Origin: JACCWP01 sp963785115
Lineage (GTDB): Bacteria > Actinomycetota > Actinomycetes > Propionibacteriales > Nocardioidaceae
Direction of reading: 5' to 3'
Length of the DNA: 64,000 bases
NCBI GenBank assembly: GCA_963785115.1
Contig: CAWATY010000031.1
Coordinates: forward strand, 310,001-374,000
Below are positions 45,020-53,297 of this stretch, in pieces. The notes beneath the pieces were generated by a model that worked only from the letters and a program-made list of their open reading frames with translations, did no database searches and was not told the origin of the DNA. Made by a program: the position numbers and the translations under genes. Within the stretch, counting starts at the first letter, position 1, and every line of letters begins with the position of its first letter.

Positions 45020-46414
45020 TCACTCGACCGGCACCGGGAACGCTGCGGGGCTGTGGTGCCCGTCGACATCGACGGCCCGCACGCCGAAGAACACGTTGTC
45101 CTTCGAGATGTCCAGCGTGACCTCGGTGACGTCGCCCACGTCGATCGCCTGCTCCCACTCCGGCGCCGTCGTCTCCCGGACGACGACCTCGTAGCCGGCA
45201 AGGTCGGGATCGTCGCCGCGCGGCCAGCGCAACGTCGTGGCATTGGTCAGCTCGCTGGTGTCGATCTCGACGCCGGTCGGCGTGCCGGGGGCGTTGGCGA
45301 GCGACCACAGGGTCGCCCCCACGACCCGGGTGGCCCCGGCGATGTAGTCGAAGTCGCAGAACCGCACGAGGTCGCCGTACTGCACGCCGTCCTCGACCCG
45401 CACGTCCTGGTGCTGGTGCCGGAAGTCCTCGATGGGCTCGCTGCAACGCGCGGCGGGGTAGCCCTCCTCGAGGAAGGGGATGTCGTCGCCGCCGCGCAGG
45501 TAGCGGTCCCGGCGCCAGACGTGCCGGACGTCCATCCCGGTGGCGCCGTTGTCGGCCACCTCGCGGACGAAGCGTCCGAGCTGGCGGGCCGGCGAGTCGT
45601 TCTCTCCGCCCACCGCCACCCGGATCTCCGCCTGGTCGGTGGTCTCGGCGGTGGGCACGCCCTCGGTGAACAGCCGCACGGTGTGCGGGTCGCGCCCGCC
45701 CTGGCCGTTGCTGCTGCCGATGATGTCGCAGGTGAACATGCCCTGGACGTCACGGTCGGCCGCCTTCAGCCGCCGGGCGAGGTGGGTGGAGCCGTACAGC
45801 CCCTGCTCCTCGCCTGCCACCGCCCCGAAGATGATCGTCGCCTCGGGTGCCCGGGTGGACATCACCCGGGCCAGCTCCATCGCCAGCGCCACGCCGGAGG
45901 CGTCGTCGTCGGCCCCGGGCGCGTCATCGGTGGCGTTCATGACGTCGGTGACGCGCGAGTCGTAGTGACCGGTGACGACGTAGGTGCGGTTGGGGTCGGT
46001 CGAACCGCGCAGCGTCGCCAGGACATTGGTGATCCGGGTGGGTCTCGGGATCCGGTCGGCGGGCTGCTGCACGTACGACTGGAGGTGGGCGGTCATCCGA
46101 CCCTCCGACCCCGCGGCGTACGACTGCAGCTCGGCGAGGATCCAGTCCCGGGCGGCCCCGATGCCCCGGTCGGGGTTGTGCTGGGCGGACAGGGTGTGCC
46201 GGGTGCCGAACGAGACCAGCTTCTCGACGGTCGCCCGGAGTCGGTCGGCGTCCACCTCCGCGAGCAGGGCCCGCAGCTCCGCGTCGGGTGGCTGTGCGGT
46301 CGGCGGCGGGGTGGTGCGGGTCGTGGCTGCGCGGGCGGGGAGTGCGCCGGCCGCCACCGCGGCCGCCGCGGTACCGGAGACGCCGGACAGGAAGGTGCGC
46401 CGGGAGGTCGTCAT
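45020..46414 (-). CDS. Tat-exported M28-family zinc aminopeptidase
   Basis: 464-aa secreted metallopeptidase. A Tat signal (TTSRRTFLSGVSGTAAAAVAAGALPARAA) is at residues 1-30. M28 ligands: His in VVTGHYDSR, bridging Asp in PGADDDASGVALAMELARV, Glu-Glu in AVAGEEQGLYGS, Asp in MFTCDIIGSS, and a late His in the DFRHQHQDVR region. The C-terminal 90 residues after TSELTNATTLRW look like a fibronectin-III-like module (LAGYEVVVRETTAPEWE...VFFGVRAVDVDG). ATG 46414. It is upstream of, and on the same strand as, the thiolase, 59 bases apart, and divergent from the epimerase gene; no functional link is evident. Confidence 0.9.
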   Translation of the reverse strand: MTTSRRTFLSGVSGTAAAAVAAGALPARAATTRTTPPPTAQPPDAELRALLAEVDADRLRATVEKLVSFGTRHTLSAQHNPDRGIGAARDWILAELQSYAAGSEGRMTAHLQSYVQQPADRIPRPTRITNVLATLRGSTDPNRTYVVTGHYDSRVTDVMNATDDAPGADDDASGVALAMELARVMSTRAPEATIIFGAVAGEEQGLYGSTHLARRLKAADRDVQGMFTCDIIGSSNGQGGRDPHTVRLFTEGVPTAETTDQAEIRVAVGGENDSPARQLGRFVREVADNGATGMDVRHVWRRDRYLRGGDDIPFLEEGYPAARCSEPIEDFRHQHQDVRVEDGVQYGDLVRFCDFDYIAGATRVVGATLWSLANAPGTPTGVEIDTSELTNATTLRWPRGDDPDLAGYEVVVRETTAPEWEQAIDVGDVTEVTLDISKDNVFFGVRAVDVDGHHSPAAFPVPVE

Positions 46415-46516
46415 CGGTCCGTTCTAGGCCGGTTTAGTTGATTTGTCCACAGTTGGCAGCGGGCGCCCGGCACCCCCGGGGTCGCGGGGCGGCCCGGCTC
46501 CCGGGACCATGCGGGC

Positions 46517-46975
46517 ATGCCCGAGCCGACCGCGGACTGGCCCGACGACCTGCCGAGCGACCTGTTCCTCGCCGTCGATCACGTCGGCATCGCCGTCGCC
46601 GACCTCGATGAGGCGCTCGCGTTCTACGCGGCGACGTTCGGGCTGGGCGCGGTGCACGAGGAGGTCAACGAGGACCAGGGCGTGCGGGAGGCGATGCTCA
46701 CGGTCGGTGACGGGACGACCCAGCTGCAGCTGCTGGCTCCCCTCACCCCGGAGTCGCTCCTCGCGCGGTTCCTGGAGCGCTCCGGTCCCGGCCTGCAGCA
46801 GCTGGCGTACCGGGTGCACGACATCGAGCGCGTCTCGGCAGTGCTCCGGGACCGCGGTCTGCGCCTGGTCTACGACGAGCCGCGGCCCGGCACCGCCGGC
46901 AGCAGGGTCAACTTCGTCCATCCCAAGGACGCCGGCGGCGTCCTGATCGAGCTGGTCGAACCCGCTGAACGGTGA
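46517..46975 (+). CDS. mce: Methylmalonyl/ethylmalonyl-CoA epimerase
   Basis: 152-aa VOC-fold metalloenzyme that inverts the C2 centre of methylmalonyl-CoA (and ethylmalonyl-CoA), giving the isomer used by the mutases. Metal ligands and motifs: AVDHVGIAVADLDEALAFY (His 22 region), TTQLQLLAPLTPESLLARFLE, GPGLQQLAYRVHDIE (Gln/His region) and HPKDAGGVLIELVEP (late His and Glu). Length and motifs match the family fully. It starts at ATG 46517 and is followed, after an 88-base gap with an operator-like palindrome, by ccr. Confidence 0.93.
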   Translation: MPEPTADWPDDLPSDLFLAVDHVGIAVADLDEALAFYAATFGLGAVHEEVNEDQGVREAMLTVGDGTTQLQLLAPLTPESLLARFLERSGPGLQQLAYRVHDIERVSAVLRDRGLRLVYDEPRPGTAGSRVNFVHPKDAGGVLIELVEPAER

Positions 46976-47008
46976 GGCGATGTCGGTCACAGACGGCTGC
47001 CCGGCGAC

Positions 47009-47024
47009 GTGACCCGCCGGTAAC
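47009..47024. promoter_or_regulatory. Operator-like palindrome upstream of ccr
   Basis: GTGACC-CGCC-GGTAAC is an imperfect 6-4-6 inverted repeat (one mismatch), centred about 47 bases before the ccr start. It has the same half-sites and spacing as the sites before etfB (848-863) and meaA (58935-58950). Confidence 0.5.
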
Positions 47025-47063
47025 GTCCGCCCGCACCAGCCACGACGCACGAAAGGCCCGAGG

Positions 47064-48401
47064 GTGAAGGAGATCCTGGACGCGATCCTGGCCGGTGCGG
47101 CCTCCCCGGACGACGTCGCCGCCCTGCCGGTGCCGGAGTCGTACCGCGCGGTCTGTGTCCGCAAGGACGAGGCCGACATGTTCGACGGCCGGGCGACCCC
47201 GGACAAGGACCCGCGCGAGTCGCTGCACGTCGACGAGGTGGCGGTGCCCGAGCTGGGTCCCGGTGAGGCGCTGGTCGCGGTGATGGCCAGCGCGATCAAC
47301 TACAACACGGTCTGGACGTCGATCTTCGAGCCGATGTCGACCTTCGGATTCCTGGAGCGCTACGGCCGGGTCTCGCCGCTGGGCAAGCGGCACGACCTGC
47401 CCTACCACCAGGTGGGTTCCGACCTCGCCGGCGTGGTGCTGCGCACCGGCGCGGGTGTGCACGCGTGGCAGCCCGGCGACGAGGTGGTCGCGCACTGCCT
47501 GAGCGTCGAGCTGGAGCGACCCGAGGGTCACGACGACACGATGCTCGACCCCGAGCAGCGGATCTGGGGCTTCGAGACCAACTTCGGGGGTCTGGCGGAG
47601 CTGGCCCTGGTCAAGGCCAACCAGCTGATGCCCAAGCCCGGCCACCTGACCTGGGAGGAGGCGGCCTGCCCCGGACTGGTCAACTCGACCGCCTACCGCC
47701 AGCTGGTCTCGCGCAACGGCGCCGCCATGAAGCAGGGCGACGTGGTGCTGGTCTGGGGCGCGTCGGGTGGCCTCGGGTCGTACGCCACCCAGCTGGCGCT
47801 CGGCGGCGGCGCCATCCCGGTGTGCGTGGTGTCGTCGCCCGAGAAGGCCGAGTTGTGCCGCCGGATGGGTGCGGAGCTGATCATCGACCGGCGGGAGGAG
47901 GAGTACGCGTTCTGGAAGGACGAGCACACCCAGGACCCAGCCGAGTGGCGGCGGCTGGGGGCGCGGATCCGCGAGCTGACCGGGGGTGACGACCCCGACA
48001 TCGTGCTCGAGCACCCCGGCCGGGAGACGTTCGGCGCCAGCGTGTTCGTCGCCCGCAAGGGCGGCACGATCGTCACCTGCGCCTCGACGTCCGGCTTCCT
48101 GCACGAGTACGACAACCGCTACCTGTGGATGAACCTCAAGACGATCGTGGGCTCGCACTTCGCCAACTACCGCGAGGCGTGGCAGGCCAACCGGCTGGTC
48201 GCCCGCGGCGCGGTGCACCCGACGCTCTCGCAGACCTATCCGCTGGACGAGACCGGCCAGGCCGCCTACGAGGTGCATCACAACCGGCACCAGGGCAAGG
48301 TCGGCGTGCTGTGCCTGGCGCCGGAGGAGGGTCTCGGAGTGCGAGACGAGGCGATGCGGGAGCGGCACCGGGAAGGGGTCGAGCGGTTCCGCGGGCGGTA
48401 G
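47064..48401 (+). CDS. ccr: Crotonyl-CoA carboxylase/reductase
   Basis: NADPH-dependent reductive carboxylation of crotonyl-CoA to ethylmalonyl-CoA. 445-aa medium-chain dehydrogenase/reductase. The N-terminus MKEILDAILAG and the stretches SAINYNTVWTSIFEPMSTFGFLERYGR and LPYHQVGSDLAGVVLR are diagnostic of Ccr. The nucleotide site is VLVWGASGGLGSYATQLA. The CO2-site residues lie in the stretches AACPGLVNSTAYRQL and GFETNFGGLAELALVK. The GTG start at 47064 has an AAAGG-type site upstream. Partners here: thiolase, hydroxybutyryl-CoA dehydrogenases, epimerase and MeaA. It may feed the ethylmalonyl-CoA pathway or supply extender units. Confidence 0.95.
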   Translation: MKEILDAILAGAASPDDVAALPVPESYRAVCVRKDEADMFDGRATPDKDPRESLHVDEVAVPELGPGEALVAVMASAINYNTVWTSIFEPMSTFGFLERYGRVSPLGKRHDLPYHQVGSDLAGVVLRTGAGVHAWQPGDEVVAHCLSVELERPEGHDDTMLDPEQRIWGFETNFGGLAELALVKANQLMPKPGHLTWEEAACPGLVNSTAYRQLVSRNGAAMKQGDVVLVWGASGGLGSYATQLALGGGAIPVCVVSSPEKAELCRRMGAELIIDRREEEYAFWKDEHTQDPAEWRRLGARIRELTGGDDPDIVLEHPGRETFGASVFVARKGGTIVTCASTSGFLHEYDNRYLWMNLKTIVGSHFANYREAWQANRLVARGAVHPTLSQTYPLDETGQAAYEVHHNRHQGKVGVLCLAPEEGLGVRDEAMRERHREGVERFRGR

Positions 48402-48472
48402 GGGCATACTCGAACAGCCACGTACCCCGGCGCCTTGATTGCGTGCCCCGACCGCGACAGAGGGAATCGGCG

Positions 48473-49813
48473 ATGTCCGACCAGCAGGGACTGTCCATCT
48501 TCGACCAGCGGCGCCCGCCAGGCGACCCGGCGCAAGCCGGTCAGGCCGGCGCGGGAACGGCGTTTCCCGTCGTCCGCAAGGGCGGCTACGACCGCGACGC
48601 GGTCGACGCCAGGCTGCGCGAGCTGGCCCAGGTCCAGCAGGCCGCCGACCAGGCCCGCCAACAGGTCGCCGAGCTGCAGCGCCAGGTGCGCGAGCTCGAG
48701 AATCGGCTGGCGGAGACCGAGGAGCCGACCTACTCGGGCCTCGGCGGCCGGGCAGCGGCGCTGCTGTCGATGGCCGAGGACCAGGCCGACGAGGTGCTCG
48801 GCCGCGCCCGCGAGCAGGCCGAGTCGCTGCTCAAGGTGGCCAACCGGGACGCCGAGGCGCTGCGCGCGTCGGCGGCCAAGGAGACCGAGGACTCCCGCGT
48901 CGTGCAGCTGCAGGACCTCGAGGAGCAGCGCGACCGGCTACGGGCCGCGGCCGAGGACGAGCGGGCAGCCGCGAAGGCGCAAGCCGACGACCTCGTCGCC
49001 AGCGCCCGCCGCGAGGCCGACCAGCTGCGGCTCGCCGCCGAGCAAGAGACCACCAGCCTGCGCACCACCGCCCGCCGGGAGGCGGAGCAGCTGCGCGCCA
49101 GCGCGGACCGGGAGGTGTCGGAGGCCCGGCGGGTGCTCGCCGTCGAGCGCGAGCGGCTGACCAAGGAGGCCGCGGAGTCGCACACGCTGGCCACCGAGGA
49201 GACGCAGCGCCTGGTCACCGAGGCGGAGGAGCGTGCCGGCGCCGCCGAGCAGCGGGCCACTGCCGCGAGCAACCAGGCCAGCAAGCAGCGTGACGAGGCG
49301 ACCAAGGAGGCAGACCGGATCGTGGCGCGGGCCCGCCGGGAGGCCGAGCAGATCGTCACTGCCGCCCGCACCCAGGCCGCGCAGATGACCGCCCAGGCCC
49401 AGGCCGATCTCGATCGCAACACCGCCGCCGCCCGGGCAGAGCTCGACACCGTGCAGCGCCGGCGCGACGGCATCGTGGGCCAGCTCTCCGCGCTGCGGGA
49501 CATGATGGCGAGCTTCGCGTCCGACGAGGGCGGCGCCGAGCGCACGTCGGATCGGGCATCAGGCGTCGTCTCGGAGGTGGCGGCCGCGGTGGTCGCGGAG
49601 GCTGCTGCTGCGGAGGGCGCCGCAGAGGGTGCCGCGGAGGACGACGACCGCACCCAGGCAGCCGACGAGCCGGCCGACGAGACGGCGACCCGGGAGACCC
49701 CGGCGGTCGCCGCCGGGGAGGCGACGACCCGCGAGACGCCGGCCGTGCGCGACGACCCCGACCGGACCCAGCTGCTCTCACCGGTCGACCCGCCGGAGCG
49801 GGGCCGCTCCTAG
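48473..49813 (+). CDS. FilP/Scy-like coiled-coil cytoskeletal protein
   Basis: 446-aa protein dominated by a long coiled coil. A short N-terminal region with a DivIVA-like KGGYDRDAVDARLRELAQ phrase (about residues 37-54) leads into about 300 residues of heptad-rich Ala/Glu/Arg/Gln sequence. It ends with a Glu/Asp/Thr/Ala-rich disordered tail containing two TRETPAV repeats. Streptomyces FilP and Scy, polar-growth proteins encoded next to the epimerase and thiolase genes, have this composition. ATG 48473 follows ccr by 71 bases. A role in cell-shape or polar organisation is inferred from architecture and neighbourhood. Confidence 0.75.
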   Translation: MSDQQGLSIFDQRRPPGDPAQAGQAGAGTAFPVVRKGGYDRDAVDARLRELAQVQQAADQARQQVAELQRQVRELENRLAETEEPTYSGLGGRAAALLSMAEDQADEVLGRAREQAESLLKVANRDAEALRASAAKETEDSRVVQLQDLEEQRDRLRAAAEDERAAAKAQADDLVASARREADQLRLAAEQETTSLRTTARREAEQLRASADREVSEARRVLAVERERLTKEAAESHTLATEETQRLVTEAEERAGAAEQRATAASNQASKQRDEATKEADRIVARARREAEQIVTAARTQAAQMTAQAQADLDRNTAAARAELDTVQRRRDGIVGQLSALRDMMASFASDEGGAERTSDRASGVVSEVAAAVVAEAAAAEGAAEGAAEDDDRTQAADEPADETATRETPAVAAGEATTRETPAVRDDPDRTQLLSPVDPPERGRS

Positions 49814-49814
49814 C

Positions 49815-50651
49815 TCAGGTGGTCCGGCAGGGAGCGTCGGGACGGATCGTGACCTGCCGCCCCTGCAGCCGGAACGCGCGCAGGCTGGCGTTGTTCTCGT
49901 CGTCGGTCTCCCGCAGGTTGTCGCGGGGGTCGACCGTCGTGCGCAGGCAGTAGACGCCGTTGGCGAGCGCGTCGGGCAGCCTGATCGCCTGCCCCGGCAG
50001 GAAGTTCTGGTAGATGTCGACCCACCCGATGGAGATGCCCTGTGGAGCGTGCTTGCTGCACGCGCCGTAGAATTCCGGGTAGTTGGGCGTCGGCCAGCGC
50101 TCGGGCGCCCGCCGGGTGTCACGCAGGCAGAAGCTCATCTTGCGGCCGACGACCACGATCGGGTCCTGCCGGTCGGGATCGAACAGCACGTAGCGTGCCG
50201 CCGCTTCGAAGTGCCAGTGGTCGTGCCGCGGATGGAAGATCATGCACCCCGCCGAACGCCGGGTGATCCGCTTGTCGTGCTTGCGGGAGAAGTGACCGCT
50301 GTGGTCCTGGTCGCGGTAGATGATCTGGCTGGCGTGCTGCTGGCCGCGAGGACAGTGCCTGTTCCTGTTGGGGCGCACCTCGAGCGGTCCGCGACCGACG
50401 TTGGCCAGCCCGGACTCGAAGCGCAGCACCCGGTGCTGCCCGTTCTGGGTGATGACCAGATGGCTGGCCTTCAGCGCGCGTGCGTCGGGGAGCAGCGCGG
50501 GTGGCACCGGCGCGGCTCGTACGGCGGCGCCTTCGCCCGCACCCCTCGCAGCGGGCGGCGGGGCGGTGGAGGCGTCAGCGGTGGACAGCACGGCGCTGGC
50601 AACCACCACGGTCAGCGGGACGGCAAGCACGGTACGCAGTCGTACGCTCAC
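49815..50651 (-). CDS. Secreted lysyl-oxidase-family protein
   Basis: 278-aa exported protein. The signal peptide VRLRTVLAVPLTVVVASAVLSTADA is followed by an Ala/Pro-rich linker. The lysyl oxidase-like domain shows the copper-ligand motif HPRHDHWHFEAAARYVLF (about residues 139-156), GISIGWVDIYQ with the tyrosine position expected for the quinone cofactor, and FLPGQAIRLPDALANGVYCLRTTVDPRDNLRETDDENNAS, typical of bacterial members. Paired Cys residues suggest disulfides. Animal homologues oxidise lysine side chains; the bacterial substrate is unknown. It converges with the coiled-coil gene, two bases apart. Confidence 0.85.
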   Translation of the reverse strand: MSVRLRTVLAVPLTVVVASAVLSTADASTAPPPAARGAGEGAAVRAAPVPPALLPDARALKASHLVITQNGQHRVLRFESGLANVGRGPLEVRPNRNRHCPRGQQHASQIIYRDQDHSGHFSRKHDKRITRRSAGCMIFHPRHDHWHFEAAARYVLFDPDRQDPIVVVGRKMSFCLRDTRRAPERWPTPNYPEFYGACSKHAPQGISIGWVDIYQNFLPGQAIRLPDALANGVYCLRTTVDPRDNLRETDDENNASLRAFRLQGRQVTIRPDAPCRTT

Positions 50652-50670
50652 CCGAGCACCCTAGGCCACG

Positions 50671-51468
50671 TCAGGCCGGCTCGGGGTCGGTGAAGACGGC
50701 GCCGGTCCGGTCCGCGTACATCGAGGAGTCGGCGGTCTTCATCGGGCCGGACCAGGTGTGTGGCAGCGGCGTGGGCACGTCGGGCGCCACCCGGGAGACG
50801 ACCTCGTCGAGCACCCGCTCGGTGTGCCCGACCCACAGGTGCTTGGCTCCGGGCACGTCGACGACCTCGGCCTGCGGCACCCGCGCGAACCGTCGGCGGG
50901 CCTCGTCCGGGCGCAGGTAGTCGTCGTGCTCGGGGACCACGGCCACCAGTGGCCGCCCGTCGGCGGCCCAGGCGTCGAGGTCGTGGTCCGTCACCCTCCG
51001 CAGCGGCGGTGACAACAGCACCGCCCCGACCACGGACTCCTCCAGCCCGTAGTGCAGCGCGAGCTCGGTGCCGAACGACCAGCCCAGCAACCACAGCGAC
51101 GGCAGCCCGTCGAACTCCGCCCGCTCGACCGCCGCCGCGATGTCGAACCGCTCCCCCTCGCCGGAGTCGAACTCACCCTCGCTGGTTCCCTGGGCGCTCG
51201 ACGTCCCGCGGGTGTTGAAGCGCAGCACCGCGAGGCCGGCCAGGGCCGGCAGCCGGTACGAGGCCTTGCGGATCACGTGGCTGTCCATCATCCCGCCATG
51301 GGTCGGCAGCGGGTGCAGGCACAGCAACGTGGCCACGGGGTCGCGGTCAGCCGGCAGGGCCAGCTCGCCGACCAGCTCGAGTCCGTCGGCGGTCTCCAAC
51401 GTCAGCGCGGAGCGCCGGGCCGGCAGCACCGACGTGCCACGGATCGGCCGGGCCTGCCCGTCGCTCAC
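50671..51468 (-). CDS. Alpha/beta hydrolase
   Basis: 265-aa cytoplasmic hydrolase. The nucleophile elbow is GWSFGTELALHYGL (G-x-S-x-G, about residue 135). The oxyanion strand is ATLLCLHPLPTHGGMMDS, the acid is in VAVVPEHDDYLRPDEARRRF, and the His is in VPGAKHLWVGHTERVLDEV. FNTRGTSSAQGTSEG resembles the RGxG loop of peptidase/esterase-type DUF members acting on small acyl or peptide esters. The GTG start at 51468 overlaps the stop of the tandem dehydrogenase gene by four bases, so the two are coupled; an acyl-CoA thioesterase-like role is possible but unproven. Confidence 0.82.
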   Translation of the reverse strand: MSDGQARPIRGTSVLPARRSALTLETADGLELVGELALPADRDPVATLLCLHPLPTHGGMMDSHVIRKASYRLPALAGLAVLRFNTRGTSSAQGTSEGEFDSGEGERFDIAAAVERAEFDGLPSLWLLGWSFGTELALHYGLEESVVGAVLLSPPLRRVTDHDLDAWAADGRPLVAVVPEHDDYLRPDEARRRFARVPQAEVVDVPGAKHLWVGHTERVLDEVVSRVAPDVPTPLPHTWSGPMKTADSSMYADRTGAVFTDPEPA

Positions 51469-53243
51469 CGCCCGTGCTCGCGGAAGCCGCGGCCGCTCTT
51501 GCGGCCGAGGTAGCCCGCGGTCACCAGGTGCTCGAGCAGCGGTGCGGGGGCGAAGCCCGGCTCGCGGAACTCGAGGTAGAGGGTGCGCTCGATCGCGAGT
51601 GCGACGTCGTTGCCGACCACGTCCAGCAGCTCGAACGGGCCCATCGGGAGCCGGCAGCCCTCCTTCATGGCGGTGTCGATGTCGTCGGCAGTGGCGTAGT
51701 GCGCCTCGAGCATCTTGACCGCGTCGTTGAGGTACGGGAACAGCAGCGCGTTGACGATGAAGCCGGCCCGGTCGGCACACGCGACCGACTCTTTGCCCAG
51801 CCTGTTGCAGACGGCACGTACCGAGTCGACGACCTCGTCGGACGTGGCGACCGTCGAGACCACCTCGACCAGCTTCATCTGCGGCGCGGGGTTGAAGAAG
51901 TGCATGCCGACGACGGACTCCGGCCGGCCGGTGACCGCCGCACACTCGATCACCGGCAGCGACGACGTGGTCGTGGCGAGGATCGTGTCGCGGCGGCAGA
52001 TCTCGTCGAGGTTCTCGAAGAGCGCCTTCTTGACCGACAGCTCCTCGACGATGGCCTCGACCACCAGGTCGCGGTCGCGCAGGTCGTCGAGCCGGCTGCT
52101 CCCTCGCACCCGGGACAGGGCGTCGTCGCGGTCAGCGGACTCCAACCGGCCCCGCTGCACCTGCTTGTCCAGGGAGCGGGTGACCGCCTCGACCACCGCG
52201 GCCACCTTGGCGTCACCACGGGCCACCAGCAGCACGTCGTAGCCCGCCTTGGCGAAGACCTCGACGATGCCGGTGGCCATCGTGCCGGAGCCGACGACGC
52301 CGACCTTGTCGACCGGTCGCGGAGGGTCGGTCGGGGTCTCGGTCGACGGCGTCTCGCGGTCGGCGACCACCTCGGGCGAATCCGGCCCGTCGTAGGTGTA
52401 GAAGCCGCGACCGGTCTTGCGGCCGAGCAGGCCGGCGGTGACCATCTGCTTGAGCACCGGCGCGGGTGCGTGCAGTCGGTCGCGGCCCTGCAGGTACATC
52501 GTCTCGAGGATCTCGTAGGCCGTGTCGAGGCCGATCAGGTCGAGGAGGGCGAGCGGGCCCATCGGGTAGCCGCAGCCGTCCCGCATGGCGGCGTCGATGT
52601 CTTCGCGGGTGGCGTAACGGCCCTCGTACATGGCGGCGGCGTGGTTGAGGTAGCCGAACAGCAGCGCGTTGGCGATGAACCCGGCCTTGTCGCCCGCGAC
52701 CACCGGGTTCTTGCCTAGCCGGTGCGCGAGCGCCAGCACGTCGTCGACCACGTCGTCGGCCGCGACGACCGTGCGGATCACCTCGCAGAACTGCTGCACC
52801 GGCGCCGGATTGAAGAAGTGCAGCCCCACGACGCGGTGCGGGTGCCCGGTCGCGGCGGCGATCTGGGTCACCGACAGCGACGAGGTGTTGGTGGCGAGCA
52901 CCGCGTCGTCGCGGACGATGCCGTCGAGCTCGGCGAAGATCTCGCGCTTGAGGTCCAGCCGCTCCACGACCGCCTCGATGACCAGGTCGCAGTCGGCGAC
53001 CTCGGCCAGGCTGGTGGTGAAGCGGATCCGGTCGACCAGCTCGCGCTGGTCCTGCTCGCTGAGCTTGCCGCGCGCCACGGCCCGGCCGGTGGAGTGCTCG
53101 ACGTGGGCACGGCCGCGGTCCAGCTGCTCGTCGTCGCGCTCGACCCCGACGACCTTCACTCCATTGCGGGCGAAGACCTCGGCGATCCCGGCACCCATCG
53201 TGCCGAGGCCGACGACGCCGACGGTGGAGAAGTCACGAGCCAT
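51465..53243 (-). CDS. Tandem-fused 3-hydroxyacyl-CoA dehydrogenase (two HBD units)
   Basis: 592-aa protein made of two complete 3-hydroxybutyryl-CoA dehydrogenase units joined head to tail. Unit 1 is residues about 1-285 (VGVVGLGTMGAGIAEVFARNG; HFFNPAPVQQFCEVIRT; LLGRKTGRGFYTYDG). Unit 2 is about 308-592 (VGVVGSGTMATGIVEVFAKAG; HFFNPAPQMKLVEVVST; YLGRKSGRGFREHG). Each has an NAD+ Rossmann loop, the catalytic HFFNP His and a C-terminal dimerisation part, so both may be active. Streptomyces has a comparable protein of about 590 aa (recalled). It would reduce acetoacetyl-CoA to 3-hydroxybutyryl-CoA or act in beta-oxidation. Confidence 0.9.
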   Translation of the reverse strand: MARDFSTVGVVGLGTMGAGIAEVFARNGVKVVGVERDDEQLDRGRAHVEHSTGRAVARGKLSEQDQRELVDRIRFTTSLAEVADCDLVIEAVVERLDLKREIFAELDGIVRDDAVLATNTSSLSVTQIAAATGHPHRVVGLHFFNPAPVQQFCEVIRTVVAADDVVDDVLALAHRLGKNPVVAGDKAGFIANALLFGYLNHAAAMYEGRYATREDIDAAMRDGCGYPMGPLALLDLIGLDTAYEILETMYLQGRDRLHAPAPVLKQMVTAGLLGRKTGRGFYTYDGPDSPEVVADRETPSTETPTDPPRPVDKVGVVGSGTMATGIVEVFAKAGYDVLLVARGDAKVAAVVEAVTRSLDKQVQRGRLESADRDDALSRVRGSSRLDDLRDRDLVVEAIVEELSVKKALFENLDEICRRDTILATTTSSLPVIECAAVTGRPESVVGMHFFNPAPQMKLVEVVSTVATSDEVVDSVRAVCNRLGKESVACADRAGFIVNALLFPYLNDAVKMLEAHYATADDIDTAMKEGCRLPMGPFELLDVVGNDVALAIERTLYLEFREPGFAPAPLLEHLVTAGYLGRKSGRGFREHGR

Positions 53244-53297
53244 GGCGGGCAGTTTGTCACGCCCAATCAGGCCTCGGGATCCGGCGTGACCAGCGCC

